64,000 nt of DNA from Sphagnum magellanicum (taxonomy: Eukaryota; Streptophyta; Sphagnopsida; Sphagnales; Sphagnaceae), in the NCBI GenBank assembly GCA_021904315.1, contig CM038917.1, positions 17,654,041-17,718,040 of the forward strand, read 5' to 3'. Of the stretch, positions 1 through 11,136 are shown one piece after another. A program made the position numbers and the translations under genes. Each line of letters opens with the position of its first letter. Positions within the stretch are counted from its first letter, which is position 1. The notes below the pieces were generated by a model. That model saw only the letters and a program-made list of their open reading frames with translations, was not told the origin of the DNA and made no database searches.

Positions 1-1200
1 TATTTAACATGACATTTAATATAACCAGCAAATTTGTTGGTGTAAAAAGGAATTGCATGCCCTTTTTCTTATAGCTTTTTCATCCTCACATTTACAACAT
101 GTTCCCAATTTTAAGTAAATAAGGGTATTCATTTCTTCCTGAGGTACTGCTAACAAAATTCTATTCCAGTTGTTGAAAATTATACATTGAGTGAAAGTTG
201 TAGATAGATGGGTATTGACCAAAGATCTTCTGGTGTCCACATATGGATCACATTTCAGCAGGGTTTTTTTCTTCAATTTTGTGATGCAGCTGAACTGGCA
301 ATCATCCAAAAGATGATTTAGCCAGATTTAGCTACATACTAGACACGAAAACTATAAAGAAAACTAAAATTCTTCTATATCTTTTGCTACCTACTGGAAC
401 TTAATGTAAAAATATGATGATTTTGAATTTTTTTTCTTTGAAATCTGGTGAATTTGTGTTCATTTTCTCATGAAAAATCCTTTATATAGGTCAAAATCAT
501 TTTTTTCAAGTTTAAATTTGGCAAAACTTCACAAAGAAAGAAAAAGCAAAACAAAACTTCATTTTAAGGTATGGGTTGGAAATGAAAAATATTTTCAAAG
601 TTTTGGAAAAGCATTAAATAATCCACAACTTTTGATTGAATCATTTAATTCACGGTGAAGCCCAAGATTTTGAACTATCACATGGCATGAGGACCTAGAG
701 ATGCAGCGGTACGTCTGGTTACTTATGACACTTTCCCAAAAAACAATAGTAATTTCATATATTTTCTTGTAAGCTTCTTCATATATAACATTTCATGTAT
801 GGGTCTCATCCATGATGTGAGTAGTTTGTAAGATAAGGTGACTCACTTCTTGTGTCCCATCAAACTTTTGACAAAGTGTACTTTATTTAAATATGGTAAA
901 ATCATCAATGAGACAAAAATATTTATGAATTATGGTTATCAACTTGGATAAGAATATATACATAATGATGAAGTTCAATAAATATATATTTAACATATAA
1001 TAATGAATTTTAAAAAGGGAATCATGGATTATGATTTCAAATTTCTCAACTAGAAATTTTTGTCCTTTTCCACTGAGACACATTGCGACTTTTGTTTTGA
1101 TTTGATTAGATTTTAATCACATTTGACTATCTTAAGTTCACAAGTAGCTTGTTACATTAGTTAATGGTCAATATTATTTATAGTTGTAATATTCATTGCA
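1..1200. other. AT-rich intergenic DNA, no gene seen
   Basis: AT-rich sequence with only short open frames. None resembles a known protein and none has convincing codon structure. No tRNA, intron-bearing gene or element end was recognised here. Confidence 0.6.
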
Positions 1201-1202
1201 TT

Positions 1203-1900
1203 GTTCACTTATGAACATAATTTAAACCTTATTTTATTGCCTAATATTTTAAATTGTCTATGTGAAAATTTAAAAAACTTTTAACTTTATTTACACAATG
1301 CACTATAATGGGTTAGTGGTTATTTTTTACATCCTTTCAAATATTAACATGGTACCTAAGTTGAACCATCCATTTTTAACACGTTGAAACCACTATTCAT
1401 GGGTTGCATTTTACATTTAATATAAACTATTAAAACACATGCAAGACCTCATATTTACATTGGAATGAGTTAATAATTTTTTTCACATCTTTTTAGCTTT
1501 CAACATGTGTATATGAATTGAACCATCCACTTTTAATATGTTAAAACTATTAATCATAAGTTGCATTTTACATGTATTAAAAATATTGAAACTCATGCAA
1601 TTGAATGCTTTGTAATTATATTTAATTGGTTTTGTAAATTTTTCACATTTCTTAAATTGTCAACATCTATACATGAGTCGAATCATGTGCTGTAAACCTA
1701 TTGAAACCATTACTCAAATGTTGCATATTGCATTTATCAATTTATATTGAAACACACACAACTTAATGCCTCACATTTATATTTGAATGGGTTTGTAAAT
1801 TTTGTCACATCTTTTGAACTATCAACATTTGCACATGAGTTGAATCATTCATTTTTTGATGTGCTAAATTTGTTATTCAAGAATTGCACTTTGCTCTCAT
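1203..1900. repeat. Degenerate ~160-bp tandem repeat, about four units
   Basis: The phrase TTGAACCATCCATTTTTAAC and its diverged copies recur at about 1361, 1518, 1678 and 1840, giving spacings of 157, 160 and 162 bp. Each is followed by a GTTGCATTTTACAT-like segment and preceded by a TCACATCTTTT-like segment, so whole units are repeated, not just one motif. The copies are diverged. The unit length is close to nucleosomal repeat length, as in many plant satellites. No open frame is maintained. Confidence 0.75.
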
Positions 1901-2100
1901 CACAATTTTTTTAAATGGATATATAAAGACTTGGCAAATATGTATATTTGAATTGGTTAGTGATTAGATCAAAATGTTCATGCATGCAAACTCCAAAATG
2001 CATGTAGACCTCTAAATTACACATTTTTAATATAATTTTTTTATAAATTTATGTAATTAAAAATGTATGTTTTTCTTCTAGTTTGTTTTAAGCATCATGG

Positions 2101-2136
2101 ACAAGTTTATTATTACAAATGTAATAATAAACTTGT
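2101..2136. repeat. Perfect 17-bp inverted repeat with a 2-nt loop
   Basis: Positions 2101-2117 (ACAAGTTTATTATTACA) are followed by AA and then by the exact reverse complement at 2120-2136. There are no mismatches. It could extrude as a cruciform or fold as a hairpin if transcribed. The arms are short for a plant microRNA precursor. Confidence 0.8.
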
Positions 2137-2212
2137 TTTAATTTTTCCCCATGTTTTTCTTGGTGTATGATAATAAAAAAATCATGATAAATTTTTTGAT
2201 TAAATTATTTTT

Positions 2213-2217
<5 letters not shown>

Positions 2218-2256
<39 letters not shown>
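2218..2256. repeat. (TA)n microsatellite
   Basis: An uninterrupted TA dinucleotide run of about 19 repeats. Shorter TA runs lie near 13,127, 23,083, 30,853 and 38,318. Confidence 0.9.
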
Positions 2257-2258
<2 letters not shown>

Positions 2259-3540
2259 CATGATTTTTCATGTTTTTTAAGGTTTTTTTGTTTACAAACT
2301 TATATTCAAATATTCAAAGATGAATAATTTTAAATTTTTTTAATCATATAAATCAATAAACTAAAAATGATGATCATAATAGTGACATCAACATTTTTTT
2401 ATAATATCTTTTTTTTTTTAATTTTGTGATTTTATTCAAAATCATTCATAAGAAAATTTAACCATGTTTCAGTTATACACCATAATATGGAGGTATATAG
2501 TTGTTAAATCCTTCTATATTTCAACTACAAGTCTTAGAACCCATTCTAAAATTTTAACCTTAAAAAAAAAATTTATTATTTTTAGTTTTTTAAACTAAAT
2601 AATCTTTTTTGATGTTGATGGCCCTTCTTATGTTCACAAAATGGTGGAAATTCATCACAAAAAAAATTTGATTACATCATTGATTTTTCTTTTTATTTTA
2701 AAAATTTTGGATAAGGTTTATAATAATCTCAAAGATTATTTAATTTTTAAAAAATAAATCATATGTTGGAAATATTTATGGGTTTAAAGTTAGGGTTATT
2801 ATAATTATTTTCAAAAATAATTTACTAAGATTAGTTTGTTTTCTTTCAAACTTTTGGTAAAATTTTTGTTGTTTTCATTCTTCAACAATTTTCACTATTT
2901 TTCTAATTTTTCTCAAAAATATAACCAAGTCTTAGAAATTTGTCCAAATAAATAAATATAAAATGCTAGTTTGTGGGGTAGGTGGGCTGGGGGCTTTAAT
3001 TCAATTTTTTAATGCCAATCTTTTGCCAAATTATTTTGTTTTTACTTCTACAAAACAAACAAAGGTAACATGTATTCAAGCATCATTAGAAAACATAATA
3101 TTACAAATATGTTACAATATTTTTTCAAAGTTATGTAATTCATCAATTGTATTAGTGTATGATTAATGTTGTTAATCAAATATGGTCTTGAAAATTAAAT
3201 GGTATATTGATTATTTTATCAATGTTTGTTATTGTGGCCAATTTGTGCCAATTTGAAAAGGGTATCAACATCAACAAAAGATGCTTTTGGAAAACAAATT
3301 CAAATTTCGTCAAATTATATATATATCATCAAGTTTTACAATAGGTTATAGTAGGTAGCCATACTATTGAAGGATTTAAACTAGTTTCTAACTTTATAAC
3401 TTGTCTATAACCAAATGTGGTTAAATCTTCTTATGGAGTTCACTTCTGCAATTTAAACAACATTGCAAAAATGAAGGAAAAAAAACTTTGTACATAATCA
3501 TATTGGGGAAGTAAAAAATTTGAATACCTCAAAAAATGGA
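2257..3540. other. AT-rich intergenic DNA, no gene seen
   Basis: Low-complexity AT-rich sequence up to the left end of the pogo-like element. A 67-codon open frame at 2963-3166 has no recognisable domain and is treated as chance. Confidence 0.6.
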
Positions 3541-3551
3541 CATACAGTAAA

Positions 3552-3606
3552 ACCTGTCTAAAGTGATATTGCTAGGACCAGAGGTAGGATATCACTTTAT
3601 ACAGGT
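3552..3606. repeat. Subterminal inverted repeat of the pogo-like element
   Basis: ACCTGTCTAAAGTGATAT at 3552-3569 pairs with ATATCACTTTATACAGGT at 3589-3606, with one mismatch. A further TTATCACTTTA follows at about 3606. Repeated AAAGTGATA boxes near an element end are plausible transposase-binding sites. This is an inference from position. Confidence 0.75.
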
Positions 3607-3807
3607 TATCACTTTAGGCAAGTACAGTACATACAATATCATACACACGTTTTCCTTTTTTTTACCGTTATCGTTTGTACCGTTAGGGCGTTAGTTTGTG
3701 GCTGTACGTACCCGTGTGCCGGGGGAAGTTCCACAGAAAAAAAACCCTTGTTTGCGTGTGGGTCCACCTCAAGAACCGCGTTGCAAGTACCACCCCGTCA
3801 CATCCTC

Positions 3808-5022
3808 ATGCGCAAAGTCTTCTCCATGCCGAAGAAAGGTCAGCAATACACCACAATGACGGACGAGGTCCGCCTCGCCTTCATACGGTACAAGAAAGAT
3901 CATCCTAGTGCCACATAGAAAGAGCTGATCAAGTGGCTGGAGGACACTCATCAACTCAAGGTCAACCAAGCAATGGTGTCGGGCACACTCAAACGGTCGG
4001 TGGAACTACTCGCCAAGGCCACCACCTCCAACCTCAGCTCCAAGCGTCAGAAGACAGTGAAATTCCCTGTCATGGAAGATGCCTTAGCCGAATGGTTCCT
4101 TGCCAACCAGGAACACGTCAACCTGAGCGAAGACCTCATACATGAGAGCGCAATGAAGATCATTGACCGCCTGTACCCGGATCACTCGTCGTTTGAGTTT
4201 TCAAATGGCTAGCTTGAAGCTTTCAAGGTCCGTCACGGGATCAAGAAGCATCGTAGGTTTGGGGAAAGCGGTTCAGTCGACATGACTACTGTTATAGCTG
4301 CCCTTCCGAGAATTCGTCAAGTTCTTGACGCGTACGAATGGCGTGACATCTACAATATGGATGAGAGTGGGTTGTTAAACTGCATGCAGGTACATACTGT
4401 AAGTTCAAAAAGATATCAAATGAGTTTGTCCCTGGCTAACTAAGCATCTTCGCCCGCATTGCAGGCGGACAACTCCCTGGCGACAAAGCAGCTCAAAGGC
4501 AGGAAACAGAGCAAGGAGCGCTTGACCCTAGCGCTGTGTTGCAACGACGACGGCTCTGACAAGCTCCCACTGTGGGTGATTGGCAAGTTTAAGAACCCCA
4601 GGTGTTTCAAGAACATCAATGTCACGTCACTTGGGTGCGTATACAGGAACAATGCGTCCGCGTGGATGACACAGATCATCTTCCTGGAGTGGTTCTGGGC
4701 ATTTGATCTCCATGTTTCCGGCCGGAAGATCCTCCTGATCCTGGATAACTTCAGCGGGCACACTCCAGTGGAGAAGATTCCGGATCACATCCGCCTTCGG
4801 AACACGACCATTCTCTACCTACCTCCGAACATGACCTCGAAGATTCAACCGTGCGATGCTGGCATCATCCGCAACTTCAAGGCCTACTACCGTCGCTGCT
4901 TCAACCGTGCTCTTCTCCAACACATTGAGGACAAGGTGCCGGAGCCAGAGAAGGTCAACATTTTGGGGGCCATCCAGTTTGTCGTCCCCGCGTGGAATTA
5001 TGAAATCAAGCCTGTTCACTAA
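3808..5022 (+). pseudogene. pogo-family (DDE superfamily, CENP-B-type) transposase, decayed
   Basis: One reading frame runs from the ATG at 3808 to about 5022, with one apparent intron (4390-4464, 75 bp, GT...AG, phase 0, containing an in-frame stop). The N-terminal part resembles CENP-B/Tigger helix-turn-helix DNA-binding domains. The catalytic core is clear: the first Asp in IYNMDESGL before the intron, then ATKQLKGRKQSKERLTLALC, the second Asp in ILLILDNFSGH, and the third in KIQPCDAG, with 36 residues between the last two. Two in-frame TAG stops, near 3916 and 4210, break it; the second stands where the family usually has Trp. The C terminus is cut off and reads into unrelated sequence. 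It is almost certainly inactive. Confidence 0.88.
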
Positions 5023-5549
5023 AGAATCGATTGAAACTAATAATAATGACCTATTGGGAAAAAAACCAGTTGAAAAAATACTTGTTAAACCTATTCCCAC
5101 ACAACTAATGATGTTTTAGTTAACTTAATCATAGGTGTCAATTTCCTAGAACGTTTTTCCCCTAAATGTTACATCACTTTTCAAAAGCCACCAACCTTAA
5201 CATTATGGTTACAATATAAAGAACTAATGCACCTTTTCTTGTGTCTTTTCATTTTCACTTTCAAGTTTTATTATTTTGAGATGAAAAGATGATTACATTA
5301 GACCAGTTGAGAAAAATAGCAAGTAAGCATGAGAAAGAACTACAAAGATAGTGAAAGGAAAGAGAAAGGGAAGAAAAAGAGCTTCAACAAAAAAGAAAGG
5401 AGTGTTTTAAAACCACTAGGTTATTTACATTAAACCACTTGCTTCGCGACCACATCCTACATTTGAAGAACCTAATGAAAGTTCTGAGGAAGAGCGAGAC
5501 GTTGGAGATGAAATTCTTGAAGTTTTAGGACAAATAAACATCCTTCCAA

Positions 5550-5858
5550 TTGGACAGTGAAGACGAAAACACGTATAATTGTTGGAGGTGTATGATGAAG
5601 TGTAAAAGGAAAGAGGTGATGGAAAAGATACATTCTCCTGCCAAGGTTTCTCAAAAACAAGCACTGGTTGAAAGGAAAGAAATACAAAAAATGTTGAAGC
5701 GGATCCACATGGGATCCAAGGGATTGAGAATGGGCAAAAAGGGCAAGTTTGGGAGGTTTGTTTACTATTCATTGGACAATACCACAGGGAGACTTGTTCG
5801 AAGAATTTTTACATACTTGGGAGTCCATAAACAATTGATGGACAAATTCAAGCCCTAG
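5550..5858 (+). pseudogene. Open frame of unknown function inside the LTR element
   Basis: A 102-codon open frame encoding a basic, Lys-rich peptide with a CWRCMMKCKRK-like start. It lies inside the decayed interior of the LTR element, and neighbouring frames also show coding-like stretches with stops. No domain was recognised. It may be part of a former gag-like or accessory protein. It is not supported as an independent host gene. Confidence 0.3.
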
Positions 5859-6996
5859 TTTGTGGAGAGAAAAATCATAATTGATTAACTGTTAATAACC
5901 TAACAATTTGGTGTTAATGTTGAAGGAGCTATTGATGGAGCAAATGCATTGGTTATGTGGCACAAGTTGCTTTGAAAAACATTGCAGGACCAAATGCATT
6001 CATTGACAAAGAGCAATGGAACATGATACACATGAAGGAAGAATATCATGCCAAGTTTGTGGCTATCCTACAATTTTTTTATCAATGAGAAAGGTTAGCC
6101 TATTCTACCAATCGAATAACCATTATTCTCAATTTGGCAAACCGAGGTAAGAAGATCAATTGGTGCACCATCATGTTGACACAATTGTTTATTGAGTTGA
6201 CATGGTGGACAAAACATTAAAAGAGGATAGTAATAGGGTTAGCAGTGCTTGATAGAAAGGCAATTACTTGTTATTCAAGACTAGTAAGTTTACACCATTG
6301 GTTTCTAATTTTGAACGAAGACATACCTATTGATTGTCCAAAAGTGCATATGGTTCAAAAGTAGGAGAAGAAGAAAATTGTTGATGAATGTTCACAATTT
6401 CCTAAGGTTGTTACAAAAAAACAATTCATTAATGAGTGTCAACAAGTGCATTCTACCAACATCTTTCCGCACCCTATGTGTCAATTTCATAGGTTGAAAA
6501 TGCGCACCAAATCGACAACACCATAGGATCAATTGAGTTCAAAGCCAACCATTTCTCCACCAAAAAATAAGGTGCATACCCATCAGCGAGTGTCGATTAT
6601 GGAAGAAGGAGATGAAGAAATGGAAGCTGATATTATTACTCATTAGGATGACTAATCAGTGTGGATAGAAAGCGATCATTGATTCTCCTTTGAATAAGCA
6701 TCGTTGATTGCACAAACGTGGCTTTAGATAAAAGATAGTTTAGTTGATTTGAAAATAAGTATAACTCTATTGAAAACATACTTGAGGACACAAATAACAG
6801 TTTGATGCTTGTTGCCTAGAACTAGTATTTAGCAAACATTTTGGAATTGGGGTAAAAAGCTAGCTATTGCAAAAGCCCAAAACATCAAACTTCAAACGAA
6901 GAACAAACATTTGGTTGCCAAAACCGTTGAAGTTGACAAGGCAATTAGGAAAGTTAAAACCCTAATAACAATAATACAATGAGCTAAACTAACTTA

Positions 6997-7497
6997 TTTC
7001 AATTCAAGGGGCATAATGATCTCAAGGTGTTACAAATTGATTATGATTAATTGATGAAAGATTATAGCAAAATGGAGGTTGTTAACGTTCAACAAGAGAT
7101 GACCATTGTAGGTTTGGAGAATATTTGTACCCAAAAGTGAAAATAGTTGGTAGATGTTAACATGGAATTGGAGAATCACACCCATGATTTGCAAGTGTAG
7201 ATTTAAGAATTGAAAGGCAAGTTAAAAACAATGTGCCAATCACATGGTAAAACTTTTCAAACTTCATACATAGATAATTAGTTGAGGGAATTCGAGGAGT
7301 TATTGTTGGATAATGTCTTATTCAAAGTACAAAACTAGGCTCTAACAAATAATAACCTAAAGTGGAAGGAGTGTTGGCAAATAGTACAAAAGTTCAAGGA
7401 AGAGCAAATTCAAGATAGTTTGGAACTTGCTTGTGCCAATGTTCAAAATGTAATTAAACAAATTGGTCACCTATAAGTTGAAGTTTCAAGGATATAA
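6997..7497 (+). pseudogene. Coiled-coil-like decayed frame of the LTR element
   Basis: One frame from 6997 to about 7497 reads as a Glu/Lys/Gln/Leu-rich helical protein (MELENHTHDLQV, ELKGKLKTMCQSHGK, LREFEELLLDN, KFKEEQIQDSLELAC). It is broken by about nine stops, most of them TAG or TAA at places where Gln fits the context. Length and composition suit a gag-like or structural coiled coil. No catalytic domain was seen. The frame upstream of 6997, from about 6100, also has coding-like stretches (LANRGKKINWCTIMLTQLF) of unknown family. Confidence 0.5.
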
Positions 7498-7808
7498 TTA
7501 TGACTAGTTGAGTACCAAGTTGATCAAGGAGCCTATTGAAGTTTTTTAGATATTTTCATCCATGCAACCAATACTTGTAGTTGTGAATTACTGAAGCAAA
7601 TTAGTTGTTACAACTACAAATATATTATCATAGATGAAAGGATGAGCTGAACATGTTACTACCTCTTGTACTTTGTCTTTGTTGTCTACAAAACCTATTG
7701 ATACACGTATTATAGTTGTAAGTACCCATGTAGTTGATTTACATACCTGTTATTCTCAAACATGTACTTTTAATAATACCTTAGATTGGAGTAAATGTAG
7801 ATATCACC

Positions 7809-7994
7809 ATGATTGATACTGCTTTGAATGCATTTGAAGTTTTTAGAACTCCAAGAATAGTACTGAGAAACACATTGGTTATTGAAAAACCAAAACTTGA
7901 ACTAAGTACCATAGTTGAACATGTTGATGTATCAAGTGAAAAACCTATTGATGAGTTAGTAGTAGGTGAAGAACAAGTAGCTTTTGGTGACTAA
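7809..7994 (+). pseudogene. C-terminal frame next to the polypurine tract
   Basis: A 61-codon open frame rich in Val, Glu and Ile ends 25-35 bp before the purine tract and the 3' LTR. Its position is that of the last codons of a retroelement polyprotein. No domain is recognised, so the assignment rests on position only. Confidence 0.4.
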
Positions 7995-8018
7995 TTTCAA
8001 GGACAAAATTCGGTTTTC

Positions 8019-8030
8019 AAGGGGGGGTAA
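8019..8030 (+). other. Putative polypurine tract
   Basis: AAGGGGGGGTAA directly precedes the TG of the putative 3' LTR. It is the expected site of plus-strand priming in an LTR retroelement. Confidence 0.65.
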
Positions 8031-8622
8031 TGTTAACACAAATTTTCACTTTATGTATATAATAACCAATTGTTACCAACTGGTAACTAGTCAAACATTA
8101 TCATTTTGAGAACTTCTTAAATTATCATTAGACAACAAGTAACCAATTTGTTAAATTAATTGATAATAAGTTTGTTAAATAACCGGTTGTTAAGTTAACC
8201 AATGATAGGTTTATTAGCATAATTGGTTGTTGATAGAACAAGTCTAAGGTCAACTTGTGACTAGTAGTTGCTACAATTTAATTTTGAAATTAATTGACAA
8301 TTGCATTTGCTAATGATTGTTTAATTCAAAACAACACTATGTTATGGTATAAGTAAGAGGATTTGAAAATGATAAAGGGGATTCTAATGTGATTCGATCG
8401 ATGTTTTTCTTCTTTGTAATTTGAGTAAATTTTTTTTTTGTAATCCATTTTGGATTTTTGCCTTTCAAAATAAACATCTTCATGTTTATGATTGTATATT
8501 TCTTTGTTTTCAAATTTGAAGTAAAACAAACATGTTGATGTTTGTAAGCAAGCGAAAATTTGCAAAGTAAAAAATTAGTTTTGTTTATTTTGAACTATGG
8601 TGACCCTTTTCGGGGCGTCACA
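8031..8622 (+). repeat. Putative 3' LTR, about 592 bp
   Basis: It begins TGTTAACACA directly after the purine tract and ends GGGGCGTCACA near 8622, so it has TG...CA termini. The last base could also be 8620. The partner 5' LTR was not found in the window, so the boundaries rest on motif and position, not on alignment of two LTRs. Confidence 0.6.
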
Positions 8623-9419
8623 TTATACTACTTTTCAGGGTTGTGCATGTATGAATGTATCCCACTTCAAACTTTTGAAAAACATTCATAATTTATGTTA
8701 GAATATAACCTAGAAAAGATATTAAAAAAGAAATTATTTAATTTCATTTTATAAATTGAGAGATTGAGATATATTTGTAGAAACAAATGTAATGTACATG
8801 TGTACTCAAAAAACACAAATATATTCTTAAAATAATTTAAATGATTTTTAATTTTAATGAAAGTTGAAGGTATATTGAACCATGTCATTTCACATAGTTT
8901 GAATCATGTTTGGATACCATATGACTAATTTGAAAATTTTCATATCAAAAAATGAGTTTTTTAGCAAAGATACAATAAATGCATGGTAAATTGAAGTTTT
9001 GACAAATGATGACATTCACATGGAAAATGACAAGCATGAGTAAATGGGCCATATTTTAAATTTCACTAAAATCATTCTAGTGATTATTGAACATTTAAAA
9101 TTAATGTAATCAAAATGAGATAGTGGTCCTATTAAACTAACACATAGTATAAATATACACATGGATCATTCAATATAGATAATGCAATTTATTATTATTT
9201 TTAACATCATATTACATAACATTAATTTTGTAAAAGTAATAATTATAGGCCCAAAAACCAAAATTCATACCCAAAATTAAATGTACCATATTCTTGGAAC
9301 AATCATGTTGTGCATATTATATTATCAGACCCAAAAGTGTCCAAAAAGGGGTTATCGCAATGTGTTTCCACCCATTGAACATTTCTCCAAGTGGTTGGGT
9401 GCGAATATAAAAATGATAG
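8623..9419. other. AT-rich intergenic DNA, no gene seen
   Basis: AT-rich sequence with no recognisable coding, RNA or element features. Confidence 0.6.
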
Positions 9420-10170
9420 CTAAAAACCATGTTAAATAATGATGAAAATTGTGAATTTCTTTACATATGTTTCTTTCTTGACATTTTGAAGTTATATTAA
9501 TCATTCCAAGTTGTGTTAAATGACTAATATGAATGTTGAGGAATTCAAATTAAAAATTTATTATATTAAATTTTGGGTTTTGATTTTTAAAAAGGACGTT
9601 TGAATTTGAATAGGTATTGCATTAGATTGTGGTTAATTTTACAAAGGATTAAGTAAAAGAATATTGTAATAACATAATTTTGATAATAAAAAAAATAGAT
9701 CGTAGTAACCTACTACCCAAGAATTTCAAAATTCATTCACAATTTAAAAGATATGGAATTTAAATTTTTTAGAAATTCAAAGTATTTTTCATTTTTTTAA
9801 TTTTCAAAAGTCCTTTACCACATGTAAATGGGGTGTAATGTACATGACATACAAAACAAAGTTGTAGTTTACGATATAAGAAACAAAAACCTAAAGTAGT
9901 TAACATATTTTTGGTATGATTCAAAATTATGATAAATTTTCAAGATGATTTACACAGAATCTGGCAAAATTTACACACTTTGAAAAGTTTGTATTTATTC
10001 AACAATGATTAACACAAAACATGTGATCTATTGGGGCAATTATATGTATTTTTAATAACAAGTTGCAAAATACTTCATTCAAAAATTCTTTCATATGAAA
10101 AATGAAAAAGGACTAAAAATGATTCACAATCCTATCGTAAAGTAATCTTGTTGGTTCTTATCTACGTACT
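9420..10170 (+). repeat. Dispersed repeat family A, copy 1
   Basis: This segment aligns by eye, in the same orientation, with 43,625-44,340. Shared phrases include GGGTGTAATGTACATGACAT, ACAAAGTTGTAGTTTA, TTGGGTTTTG and a GTTGGTTC segment at the right end. The copies are diverged by substitutions and small indels. No open frame is conserved. The family may be a non-autonomous element, or an LTR or UTR part of a larger one. Confidence 0.7.
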
Positions 10171-10983
10171 TGCACTTGGTTGGAATGGAGCCATTGTCAG
10201 ATCGTAGTATTGAAGGAACAACATATGCATTTCTAAATAAGGTGCTACCTAGGTTTAACACTTTAATTGAAGTATTCATCAATTAAAGTATGAAATTCCA
10301 TGGGGAATTCCAAAAGTTGTGTGAGAAAACATAGAGATTATCACACTATTTCATGAGACCATCTTGATGTAGATGAATTAATTAAACGAATGGTGCAAAT
10401 GGTGAAGTGAAGCTTGTGGAAGTATGGGTTCCAAAAGGGTTATATTAAAGATTGGGATTTACAATTACCATGGTTAATTATGAGGTACAAGTTTAATTAA
10501 TGACCTTTTTTTACATCCTTTTCACCATATATTTTGTTGTTTGGCCATAAACTTAAGCTACCAACTTCAATTTGATAAGATGTGATGACGGTAATCAATT
10601 TGGATGATCAAAACATATGAGCTTCAAGCATGTGAATAATGAACAACCTTATTCCAACATGTAATGCCAATGGTTATGGAGAATTTGGCAATCAATCAAC
10701 ACCAAAACACATCCCCGTATGCCATTATTTGAGGAGGTGATTATCGGCCTTGAATACATGGATCTGAAATACTAGGGGATTTTATTTATATGCAACAAAC
10801 AACACTAATTACATTGGATGTCATTACAAGATGTGGTATTTTGCATGCATGAAAGGTGCTACCTTTCTGGTGTGTCATTGTTGGACGTCTAAGATGGTCA
10901 AACATGGAAGGATTACATGTAATTGTGTACCATGTCATCTTCCTAATGTGAATAACTAAATTGAGCATCCTTAACAATTGTCC

Positions 10984-11136
10984 ATGCAAGAGTTTGTTGA
11001 TGTGTGTGGTTAGTCTACAAGAGTTGTTATAATGTTGATTTGTGATTGGTATACTAAAGCTTGGCATATGAAATGTCTCAAGCCACCATTGGAAGAAATG
11101 TCAATCAAAAAATGGTTTTGCCCTTAGTGCACATGA
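10984..11136 (+). pseudogene. PHD-finger-like decayed coding fragment
   Basis: One frame reads VCG, a stop, then STRVVIMLICDWYTKAWHMKC, followed by LKPPLEEMSIKKWFCP and a stop. The CD-W, WH-x2-C and W-x-CP-x-C spacing resembles a PHD finger (Cys4-His-Cys3). One metal ligand appears to be Tyr and the leading Cys is unclear. Short coding-like stretches continue on both sides with many stops. It is probably part of a transposon- or retroelement-encoded protein, because a second decayed frame of similar type lies 0.7 kb downstream. A host-gene relic cannot be excluded. Confidence 0.5.

Larger units (their letters stand above)
3545..5022 (+). mobile_element. pogo/Tigger-like DNA transposon, right end missing
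   Basis: The left end CAGTAAAACCTGTCTAAAGT at 3545, preceded by TA, is typical of pogo-type ends, which insert at TA. Subterminal motifs form an 18-bp inverted repeat (3552-3569 against 3589-3606, one mismatch), and a third TATCACTTTA copy follows. The element is much richer in GC than the DNA on either side. It carries a transposase relic from 3808. No matching right terminal repeat was found; at about 5000-5030 the sequence changes abruptly to AT-rich DNA of a different element, so the right end is deleted or replaced. Confidence 0.85.
5030..8622 (+). mobile_element. LTR retroelement, 3' portion with decayed interior
   Basis: The right end is recognisable: a purine tract AAGGGGGGGTAA ends at 8030, immediately before TGTTAACACA at 8031, and the putative LTR ends near 8622 in GGGGCGTCACA. 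This matches the usual layout of plant Ty3/Gypsy 3' ends (last codons, polypurine tract, LTR bounded by TG...CA). The interior holds broken reading frames but no recognisable protease, reverse transcriptase or integrase, so it may be a non-autonomous or internally deleted element. No 5' LTR or primer-binding site was found, and the left side abuts the truncated pogo element. Confidence 0.65.
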
